From Nautilus pompilius (Eukaryota; Mollusca; Cephalopoda; Nautilida; Nautilidae), in the NCBI GenBank assembly GCA_018389105.1, contig JACATO010000122.1:3524001-3588000 (forward strand): 64,000 bases of DNA, read 5' to 3'. Made by a program: the position numbers and the translations under genes. Each line of letters opens with the position of its first letter. Positions within the stretch are counted from its first letter, which is position 1. Below the pieces are notes generated by a model that was not told the DNA's origin, ran no database searches, and worked only from the letters and a program-made list of their open reading frames with translations. Shown one piece after another: positions 1 through 8,700 of this stretch.

Positions 1-440
1 CCTGCCGTCCAAGAAGCATGGAAATTACTTTTAGATCGCCGCATATTGTCCATCCATGATCCTCCTATTTCAGTTCGGTGAGAATTAAGGCTAAATTCTC
101 GCAGCATTCTTTCGGATACACAGAATGCTCTATTGGTACTGAAGCGTACTGGCTGCTATTGTGGAGCAGCACTTCTTTGAAGCTTCTTTATGAGGAGTTA
201 ATAAAGAGCCTCCACTCGTTCATGTCATACTGTATGTTTAACCTCTCCATCAGTCTAGGGACATCGCTACAGTAAACCAGATCACATTTTTTAGAAACGT
301 ATGCAATGAAATATTTTTCTCTATTTCTAAATCATGAGAAAGAGGTACCAGAGGCCAACAAGTTCTTTTCCTGTAACCTAGAGCGTAACAGTTCTGCTGC
401 ATCTTTAGGAAGACCCAAGTCTCTGAGTAAGTCATTCAAT
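1..440 (-). pseudogene. Decayed DDE-Zn family transposase-like gene, copy A (truncated by window edge)
   Basis: On the minus strand, one reading frame from about 440 down to 1 reads as the middle of the same family found at 4.3-5.7 and 61.9-63.7 kb. It starts ELNDLLRDLGLPKDAAELL, continues through LVYCSDVP and NEWRLFINSS, and ends ICGDLKVI at the window edge. Three in-frame stops interrupt it: one after GTSFS, one after INSS, and one in the stretch before the GDLK motif. The putative first catalytic Asp is Asn here (INSS instead of IDSS), while the second (GDLK) is kept. The upstream side joins a Tc1 fragment directly, so the N-terminal exon is missing. The C-terminal half lies outside the window. 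Family membership is secure from the shared motif order; the transposase role is inferred (see findings). Confidence 0.8.
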
Positions 441-996
441 TCAAGATGTCAAAAAAGTCGGGGCTCGCTGCTGCCTGAAATTTTTCGCCATGGCAACGTC
501 GAACATATACTCGGCCAACACTGTGAATGCGCATGATCATCGTTTCGTCGGAAAAGAGAACTGTAGCCAATTGAACTTTGGTCCAGTTTTTGTGCGCTTT
601 AGCCCATGCTATACGGATGCGCCTGTTCTTATTGCTGATCAATGGCTTTTTCTGGGCGTTTCGTCAAAAGAGATTCCCCTCGCATAGACGACGTTGAATA
701 GTGCGACTGGAGACATTCACTCCATCCTGGCTGGCTCAAATGGCCGTCGATGTCAGGAAACGATTGACCCTGGATTTGCGACAAATGAATCGATCCATTT
801 TGTTGTCACATTTTTGCGGTCTTCCGATTCACATTTTTGGTTTCGAGTTTCTGGTCTCCTTGTACTGCTTCAGAATGCGGTTTACAGTGCTTTTCGGGCA
901 ATTGACTCGATCGGCTATCTCCCGACAAGACAGATTTTCTTGGTGGTGCTCAACTATGAAATCTCTGATTTCAGACGACGTTGTCTTGCCAGGCAT
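440..996 (-). pseudogene. Tc1-like transposase, N-terminal half, broken
   Basis: On the minus strand a Met at 996-994 opens MPGKTTSSEIRDFIVEHH, then an HTH region (ENLSCREIADRVNCPKSTVNRIL), typical of the N-terminal DNA-binding domain of Tc1 transposases. Stops and frameshifts follow. The catalytic domain is then readable at 642-480 as NRRIRIAWAKAHKNWT and VLFSDET, where the Asp at 549-547 is the first catalytic residue of the DD34E-type triad. The family normally continues to a GGGSVMVWG motif, but here homology stops after HGEKF (about 478). The reading then passes into DDE-Zn copy A. The second Asp and the Glu are absent, so the gene cannot be functional. Confidence 0.85.
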
Positions 997-1099
997 GGTG
1001 CAAAAATGGTCTTAAATGGTCTTAAATGATGTGATTCTATTCATTTAATCCTTTAAAAATGAATATATTGAGGGGAATAAATGTATGCACAGATTTGTT

Positions 1100-1127
1100 C
1101 ACTGTCCAAACTCTTTTGTCGCGGTAC
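1100..1127 (-). repeat. Inner direct repeat of Tc1-like 5' IR/DR
   Basis: Near-copy of the element terminus at 1296-1325 in the same orientation, about 100 bp upstream of the transposase start at 996. In IR/DR elements both direct repeats are transposase-binding sites; binding here is inferred from position and similarity only. Confidence 0.65.
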
Positions 1128-1295
1128 AAATTTGACTATGCTAATTCAAATATTTTTTCCAGACAATAGATAGACATATGACATTCGTTGTTTTTACACA
1201 TTGTAAAGGCACGTTTTATACAACTTATGGACAGAAGGATGGCTGTCTGTATGCAAAAGTAAAAACAAGAGAGCTCAAATAACAATTTCACAGCA

Positions 1296-1325
1296 AGTGT
1301 CCCAACTCTTTTGTCCGGTACTGTA
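1296..1325 (-). repeat. Outer direct repeat / terminus of Tc1-like element
   Basis: On the plus strand the sequence is AGTGTCCCAACTCTTTTGTC followed by CGGTACTGTA. It pairs as a direct repeat with 1100-1127 (CACTGTCCAAACTCTTTTGT). It ends in TA, the expected Tc1 target dinucleotide. Confidence 0.7.
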
Positions 1326-1937
1326 CGTGCATTGGCTACATACCAAATTTCAAGGAATAGAAACACAGGAGAAAATTGTGATAGGGATCTACAGCCCCAG
1401 CGTTCAGGGAAACGTAAGAAAGAGAGAATATATATCTCATACCAAATTGGTTTGTTTTTAAAAAATTATTTCTATTTTAGTGAGTGACATTTGAAAATCA
1501 AAAGTTTAAAACATTAAAAAAATCATTTAGTATGCTAAGCACAAATTTTATAGTAGCATTGTGTCATAGATATCTGCTATAGTAATAGTGGTATAATGTC
1601 CTACTATTAATAATCTTGGAAAACAATCCCGTTTTTTTACTAGACTAATGTTTCGTTTATATTTATACGGTCGATATACGCTCTGTATTTGGAGGATACA
1701 TTATTAATCATAAATATAACAGTTAAAAATTTTAAAAATAATATTAAATTTTAAGTAAACATTTATTTATCAAAAATGATTATTTTCTTTTCCACTTTTG
1801 CAAATTTTCCCTAACCTTTATTAGTGTATTCATTTTCAAAGAATTTCCTTGGTTTTCTAATTTCGAAATTGTTTCTTTGAATATTTTATGTAAAATGCAT
1901 TTTTATTATGTTTGGCCGATTGTTTGCAAAGTTATAA
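1326..1937. other. AT-rich spacer without recognisable gene
   Basis: This is low-complexity AT-rich DNA between the Tc1 end and the mariner element. I see no coding, RNA or repeat structure. Confidence 0.5.
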
Positions 1938-1939
1938 TA

Positions 1940-2510
1940 CGAGGGTAAGTAAAAAATTATCCGCACTTTCGCCATAACATATCTTTAGGTTTGTCACACT
2001 GCCTTCTGCTCATGCGTGCTTATAGTTGGTACTATTGTGGTGACGTGATCGAAGTTTGAACTTGATCGCGCCAGTTTTCTTGTTGCCGTGACAGTGTAAA
2101 CATGGCCCCTCCGCTAGCAGTGTGCACCAAGGAGGGACAGGGAGCAGTGAATCGATTTCTCTGATCGGAAGGTGTGTCAGGGGCTGAAATTCATCGGAGG
2201 CTGTTAACACAATACAGCGACAGTGCACTACTGCGTAGAAGTGTGTATGAGTGGATCGAGAAGTTTAAAAGTGGCCGGACAAGCGTGACACACGAAGAAT
2301 GAGTAGGACGCCCGTCAACCTCCATCACTGACGAGAAGATTCAGCAAGCTCGAGAGATGGTAATGGCGAACCGGCGAGTTATCGTCGATGAGGTAGCATG
2401 TTCTCTGCAGATTAGTCATGGTTCTGCCTATCAAATCATCCACGACGAGCTCGGCTTCCATAAAGTCTGTGCGAGATAGGTGCCAGCGGATAATTTTTTA
2501 CTTTCCCTCG
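1940..2510 (+). mobile_element. Internally deleted mariner element with intact TIRs
   Basis: The left end (from 1940, CGAGGGTAAGTAAAAAATTA then TCCGC) and right end (to 2510) are inverted repeats of about 25 bp with one mismatch (GGGTAAG against GGGAAAG). Both are flanked by TA (1938-1939 and 2511-2512), the mariner target duplication. At 571 bp the element is less than half the usual 1.3 kb of mariner. The interior codes only for the N-terminal part of the transposase and runs straight into the right TIR, so it is a deletion derivative. It could have been mobilised only by a transposase supplied from elsewhere. Confidence 0.9.
2102..2485 (+). pseudogene. Mariner transposase N-terminal fragment
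   Basis: An ATG at 2102 opens MAPPLAVCTKEGQGAVNRFL. One frame then continues through SVYEWIEKFKSGRTSV, GRPSTSITDEKIQQ, and an HTH segment ending SAYQIIHDELGFHKVCAR. This is the paired HTH DNA-binding domain of mariner (SETMAR-like) transposases. In-frame stops occur after NRFL, before VGRPS, and in place of the Trp of the family's CARWVP motif, just ahead of the right TIR. The DD34D catalytic domain is deleted, so no active transposase can be made. Confidence 0.85.
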
Positions 2511-2512
2511 TA

Positions 2513-3975
2513 CATGTCATTTATATACTTCTATTTTGTTTGCTAAAGATGAATTCAGTTGAATTCAATTATTTATTTAAGTTGATATGTATTTTGTGTG
2601 CATGTTTCTTTTGTGACGGTATTTTTAAAGGAGATATTTTATTTTAAATTTAAAGCAGCTGTATCTTAACCTTTTTGAAAAAATATAATAAGAATATGCA
2701 GAAAGAAAGGTCACTTTTAATATCAGGAATTGAATGTAAGACAGCTGTCATTCTGACATAATAGCATGATTATTGAGAATAACCTGTATAAAGAATCACT
2801 TTCTATTCTCCATGTAATCAAGAAGAAACTTTAAATTCTTATTACAATTTTAATAATCATATTTATTTAATTAATAATTATTATCTGACTTCACGTTCTT
2901 ATATTACATAATGTGGCTTCCTATCACATCTTCTGGTTCTTAAGGTGTCTTTCTTACAATGGTAGTAAAAAATCCATGACAACATTACTAAAGTTTTAAA
3001 ATAATTTCCATTGAATATTAAATCAAGTTTTTACACCATTTTGTTAAACTTATTCGCGCTACTAAAAGCTGCAACGTATATATGTTTTTTGTAGGTGACC
3101 AATATTTAAAAAAAAGAAATTCCAGTAGCCAGTCATCGCAGTTGGTTTGAACCAGCAGAGCAATACCAGGTTTTTTTTATTAGTTTACCTAATGCATTTC
3201 CTCAGATAATCCATCAAATGAAATATTTATTCCACAAGAAAACGTTTCACATGTTTTGTAACAGTTATAAATACTTTTAATTTTTATAACATACGTCTAT
3301 TACCCGGCATACTGCTTTAATCTGGATTTATTTTCTTTCACATGTATAGAAAAAGATATTATAAATTATTGTAGCTATTTAAAATATTTCACAGAATGTT
3401 ATGCTTCTCTAATTTAATGCACAAAGAATAAGTAAAGATGCGTGAAAAACATAGAATTCACGTAGTTTAAAAGATAACTAAATAAGGGAAAATATTATGG
3501 TGTGTTTTGTTTATTTGCAGATATAATAGCACAGAAAATGTTTGAAATCTTAAGGTTTGTCTAAAAGAATTTAGAACATTTATATATACAATTTACATAA
3601 TACTTACTGACTTTCACGTTAAATTGCATATGTATTACGTAAAGATGCTCATTTTTCATGTTAGTCACTAAAGATGAATCTTTGTATCGTGCACTTATAC
3701 ATAAAAACTTAAATATTACAAACTTAAATTAATAATGGTAAAAAAGTTAAATGCTTGTAGTGTACAAGAAGATTCATTATAATTCCTACCACGTTTTTTA
3801 ATTAGTCAATGATCTGTCGAAAGCTTTTATATAAACAAACATAACCATTATGTTATTTCGCCACAAAGTTTAGTTGGTGCAATACATAATTGTATTAAAC
3901 TATATAAATATAGACAGTAAATAAACTGAGTGAGCATATATGATTAACAGTCGCTGCTCAGATGTTGCCTTTTGA
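2513..3975. other. AT-rich intergenic sequence
   Basis: No gene, RNA or structured repeat is recognised between the mariner and DDE-Zn element B. Short reading frames here have no family resemblance and lack codon structure. Confidence 0.5.
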
Positions 3976-3978
3976 TAA

Positions 3979-4066
3979 CACTGGACAACAAAATGAAACT
4001 ATTTGTCTGCCGCAGAGCAAATTGTAGGTGATCTTGGCTAAATCTTGGGTGCTGATTTCAAATCTG
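3979..4066 (+). repeat. Terminal inverted repeat, DDE-Zn copy B, left arm
   Basis: It starts CACTGGACAACAAAATGA and ends with GCTGATTTCAAATCTG. The middle of the arm is diverged from the right arm, but both ends of the arm match. It lies downstream of the minus-strand gene's stop. Confidence 0.6.
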
Positions 4067-4314
4067 TAGTCAGAATTTGGCTGGGACGTTAGATTTTTGG
4101 GATATGCATAAGGAGGAATTTCAGCACTAGCGCTATATATTATGACTTATGTTATATGAACTATATAAAGCTTGAACAACAATATTTGGTATTAAAATGT
4201 TTAATGTGAAACATATTTGCCATGATCAGACAACAGATGCATGAGAAAGACTGATAAAGGCAGTATGAAAGATATGGAACCATTTAACTTACATAGTAGG
4301 TATATTTCAAATAT

Positions 4315-5651
4315 TCAAAAATGTTTCAGACACTTGTTCTTGCGCTTATGTGAGGTAGCAGTCTCCCTTTGGAGGAACCAACAGTAATCACCCATCATGT
4401 TGGGTTTGAATTTGCCCTGATATCTACTTCGCATCACCTTTATGTCTTGGTGGAACCTTTGACCATGTTCATCACTGACAACCCCTAGATTGGTTGCAAA
4501 AAAATCAAGATGCGAATGCAGAAAATGCATCTTTAGAGACATTCTGGCCACCATTTCCTGATACGCCATTAAAATGTTTTCCACATACTCAGCATAGTGC
4601 TCATTTCTATATTTTCCAAGAAATTTCTGTACAACTAAAATAAATGCTTCCCATGCTGCAGATTCCAGTGGGTTCAGCTTATTTTTGAATCGGTCATCTC
4701 GCATGAATTCTCTAATTTCGGGTCACACAAAAATTCCTTCTTTGAGTTTAGCTTCACTTTTGTCAACACCAAACTTCTCTTTTAGGTACTTGAAGCCATC
4801 ACCATCTTTTTCCATGGCTTTGACAAAGTTTTTCATAAGGCTGAGTTTGATATGAAGTGGAGGAAGGTAGATGTTCTGAGGGTCCACCAATGACATGTGT
4901 TGCACATTGTACCTGCCAATTATAGGTTCCTGTCGCTTAGCCCAGTCTTTTCGAGTGTAATGGTTGGCATCATCACGGCTGTTCCAAAGATCGAGAAAAA
5001 ATGTGTGCTTTTTGTATCATAGCTGCAATCCGAGAAATAACTGAGATCACCACAAATTTTATATTTATGATCCGAATAACTTGTCACTTTCAAAAGGAAT
5101 TCCATTAACTCGTATGTTCTTTCAAGCCAACTGCATGAGCTATGGAAACCGAAGGTGTTTGGTTACCATGATTTAACAGCACAGCTTTAAGGCTTAGTTT
5201 GCTATAGAACCTCCGTTCATCAGTCATATGTTTATATCCAAGTTCACTCATGAGATCGTTTACATCAATACAGAAACAAACCTCATTTTCTATTCGAAAA
5301 AAAAAAACAGCCAAGTTTGTGTGACGATCACGGAAATTGGAAATGTTCGTACCTTTTTGTAAAAAATTCCATTCCTTCAGCCTTCTCCTTTGACAGTTAT
5401 AAATCTCTCACCAAATCATTGAACTCTTCTCTTCTTGATTTAGCAAGTGTGGCTTTTATTCATCCAATGCAGGCTCATATGGCTCATCCATAGCAGTATC
5501 ATCGCAGTCAACATCTGAACTTTTATCACTTTCTTGGACAGGAGCTGCTTGAGGAAGCGGAACAAGATTTTCCATGTCATTGGGGACCGGTTTCAAGGTA
5601 GAAGGACAATCTGGATATACGATTTTCGCCTTAACAAAGAAATCTGACGTC
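4315..5651 (-). pseudogene. DDE-Zn family transposase-like gene, copy B, broken
   Basis: Minus strand, beginning near a TTCTCTAG/GACG acceptor-like junction (about 5651). Recognisable blocks in order: VYPDCPSTLKPVPNDMENL, an acidic linker (DVDCDDTAMDEPYEPALDE), VCFCIDVNDLMSELG, KLSLKAVLLNHG, KICGDL (second Asp), then a diverged stretch where the C-x2-C pair has become F and D. Next come SRDDANHYTRKDWAKRQEP, LVDPQNIYLPPLHIKLSLMK, AAWEAFILVVQKFLGKYRN, HFLHSHLDFFATNLG, SDEHGQRFHQD (H-x4-H intact, His codons at 4465-4467 and 4450-4452) and NMMGDYCW (Asp at 4387-4389). The stop is at 4315-4317. Several frameshifts and stops separate the blocks. Exon 1 with the N-terminal zinc-finger-like motif is missing. 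It is clearly non-functional but preserves the C-terminal part best of the three copies. Confidence 0.8.
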
Positions 5652-5669
5652 CTAGAGAAAAACAGTTTT

Positions 5670-5747
5670 CAGATTTGAAATCAGCGTGCGAAATACTACA
5701 AAGTAAGCATGGTACTGTTTCGGTGGCAAAATCATTGTTTTCCGGTG
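5670..5747 (-). repeat. Terminal inverted repeat, DDE-Zn copy B, right arm
   Basis: On the minus strand it starts CACCGGAAAACAATGA and ends GCTGATTTCAAATCTG at 5670, followed within 20 bp by a pyrimidine tract and AG that would serve as a splice acceptor for the exon at 5651. Exon 1 therefore appears to have been deleted between the TIR and the intron's 3' end. Confidence 0.55.
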
Positions 5748-5750
5748 TAA

Positions 5751-8700
5751 TTATTATACAGCAAGTTGTCAGAACTCAAATCTCCATAAAATAAATATCA
5801 TGATTTTGTCGAGTCATACATTTAAATACCAAAATATCTGGATACTACACTCAGAAAGGTAAAAAATATAAATAATTAACCAAAACGAAGGGCACAAATG
5901 ATTTTTACAATTTGTATATATCTGGTTTGAATTTTTTAAAAAATAAATAAACATATTTATAAAATTTATTTTAATTTCAATACGTAATAAAATTAACTCT
6001 GCCTTAGTAACATTTCATAATCAAAAGAAATCAATTAAATGCCATTTTATTGACGTTTTGTTGATTGGTTAGTTATACAAGATGAAAAATCCTACTTGCT
6101 ATTTACTGACATACATAGAGAACCAAAAGACAGTTAATACTTAACATTTACATGACATTTAATATCACCTGTATTTAATATCCTCAAATTTCACTTAAAG
6201 ATTACATTTCTTATGGTGTTGGTATCTTTTGTCTCTTTAGTTGATTTTTCTTCTTCGTTTCATGGTTTTGTAGCCCGGTATCAGATATGAGCATTTATTT
6301 TAAATAATCAGTTTGTTTTGTTTATGTTTGTATTCACCGTTTTTCAATATTCATTTTTAGCGATTTTAATAAGCAACTTTTACATTAAAATTATTTAAAT
6401 CGTAAATAAAAATCTACCTAATAATGACAGCAAGTTGAGCAAAATAGTACTACTAAAGAAGCACAAGCAAAAGAAGGAATTTAATCAACAGCAATATACA
6501 TGTTAAAGTGAAAACTTGGATGCTATGAATTTACTCATTTGAATATGTAGATTATTTTGGGACTTTTCCACAGCCACATTGTTAGTAATACATAGGGGTA
6601 ATATTCAAGGTTTCAATAATTATTTTTGTCGACCACATCAGGTCTAATGTTTAATAGGATTCATTTTAATGCAAAAATATAGCTAGCATGTACTTGCAAC
6701 CGATATTTTTACAAATGTGTAAGCTGATCTTGAACCTGATATCTACTGTTTGCTGTGTCATTTTTTATAATCAATTTTTTTAAAAAAACTTTTTATTTTT
6801 GTAAATAACACTAAATATAAAATCACTTTTAATTACATCGTCACCGTCTGACGTCATTAAATGAAAATGTTCAAAATATTTTCAATATCCATTTTGCCAT
6901 GGCTTAGCAGTTCTTACATACGACAAAACAGATATAATAACTATAAAAAATATATCATGAGAAGTAGTTACACGGTACAACCTGCTTTTCAAAATCTAGA
7001 TATTGGAGGCGTCTCTTAGAGCATGCTTTTGACAACTGTAAACGCACTTATTTTCACAGAGCTTCAGATAAAAAATCTTTGATAATTACATATGTATCCA
7101 CGAAATAACGTTTTCGTCAGTAATATCGATAGGGAAAGGAAACTGACGGACTGTATACTACACAAACTGGAAATCGGTGCAATAAATTCCCAGTTCAACA
7201 AGGCGATTACTAGTGTAATAAATATTTGATTAATTAAAGTCGAATAGAAGATATCAGTGGGATTATATAAAATGGTACACGGTGTGACTAAATTTCTAGC
7301 TTATAACAGATACTGATCCTTTGCCTTTTAACCCAAGAAAGTTAGTGGGGAAAACTGGGGATGCTTGTTAGACAATCAGTAATTTTTAATTAAACGTTAT
7401 TTATGTGCTATAATTGACGTCATATATTTTGATTTCCGATCCAAAGGTCAAAGCAAATAAAGTTGATTAAAACTCATCAACACATTTAATTAAAAATTGT
7501 TGGTGCTGCAACATCTTGCTACAGTAAAATAATATCTCAGTATCCCTACAGTACTTTTAATGCTCATTCACCCCTAAACGCTTTTATAAAAAAATTAAAA
7601 TAATGAAATAAAATTGTAAAAGTAGATTCTGTCAGATCTTTATCGTCAAATGGATAATCAACCAAACAAAGTCCTTCCAAGCCAGCACAGTTTCTAGGAC
7701 GATCACAAGGTATCAATAAACACGGCGAGAAGGCAGTAGGTGGAACCACATGGTTTCGCTACCGCATTTCTATGAACTCACTTACATAACTAATAACGGG
7801 CGGTCTGTCTATCAGGAAAACTGCCAAAGTCAGGTCTAATCAATGTATCATGCATTTTCCAACCATACTCAACAACTGAAGGTGGCAGCGTATAAAAGCT
7901 TATTCATATAAAACGTATAGCATAATTTCTTTTTTTTCTTAACAAGGCACACAGTTCTTCAACAATTTTTCACTGCTGTTCATTGAAATAAAAGTCAGAT
8001 GACAGTTGAACTGCATCAATTTACCGGGATAACGCAGATCTTAGGGAAATTTTTTATTTAATAGAGGGCAGCTCTTTCTATACCTTTTTGTCCAACCGCT
8101 TCACAACAGCGAGATCAAAAGTTGTGAAGGCTGGTGCGTAGGAGTTTCAAACCAAATTCATAAAAGATCTTAAAGTTTGGACCACGGCTCTGTCATATTA
8201 TAGGTTCTCCTCTTTCCTTTTAATAACTTAACTATTGGACTCAGGATGCCAATGATTATTGAATTTCTGTCATGTAATAATTATTTATGCGAGCTTACGT
8301 ATGCTAACTTTTCTTTAGTTTATAACAACCTACCTTCAATCGAGAAATTTATCGAAGACTTAGTATACAACAAAAATATTCAAGTTCAACAAATATTTAA
8401 AAAAGAAAACTTGAATACGAATAGATTAACTCTTTTAGATTTACTGCCGGTTTCAAGATGAAATGTTATTACAAGTGCGCATGCTTTTCGTGCACTTGTG
8501 CACTTTATCCATCCAATCAAGGGAGCGGTGACCAGACTTTTTATGTTTCCTGTATCAGTTTCACTTATGTATTTGGTTACTTGTAGATCTGCTAAGAAAC
8601 CCAGTTTTTGCAATGAAAAATTTGTTCTCCTACAGTTTCTTTTAATTTAAATAACCAAGACTTGTTTTAATTTCTGTTGTACTTATTTATACAAGCATAC

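Larger units (their letters stand above)
440..1323 (-). mobile_element. Truncated Tc1-like element with IR/DR 5' end
   Basis: The 5' end of the element is at 1323, next to a TA at 1324-1325; read on the minus strand it begins TACAGTACCGGAC, a Tc1-style terminus. A second, diverged copy of the same terminal sequence lies about 200 bp inside (1100-1127) in the same orientation, giving the IR/DR arrangement seen in Sleeping Beauty-like elements. The 3' half of the transposase and the 3' inverted repeat are missing, because the element ends in a junction with DDE-Zn copy A at about 440-478. Confidence 0.7.
3976..5750 (-). mobile_element. DDE-Zn transposon copy B (TIRs plus 3-bp TAA duplication)
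   Basis: The element spans 3979-5747 with TAA on both sides (3976-3978 and 5748-5750). The left end reads CACTGGACAACAAAATGA. The right end, read on the minus strand, is CACCGGAAAACAATGA, which matches at 14 of 16 bases with a 2-base gap. Further in, the two arms contain a perfect 16-bp inverted repeat, GCTGATTTCAAATCTG at 4051-4066 and its complement at 5670-5685. Between them, on the minus strand, is a broken DDE-Zn gene lacking its first exon. The ends resemble those of copy C at 61 kb (CACTAGGTAACAAAAT). This supports a true transposon rather than a dispersed gene. Confidence 0.65.

Noticed and set aside
78..1029. Plus-strand frames of 65-111 codons over the first kilobase
   Set aside because: They lie antisense to the DDE-Zn copy A and Tc1 readings, which carry clear family motifs.
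2010..2228. Minus-strand 72-codon frame
   Set aside because: It is antisense to the mariner transposase fragment.
7200..7225. ATTACTAGTGTAATAAAT as a possible right TIR of DDE-Zn copy B
   Set aside because: A nearer and better inverted match (CCGGTG at 5742-5747) with the TAA duplication exists, and the 7.2 kb sequence lacks the adjoining ACAAAAT block.
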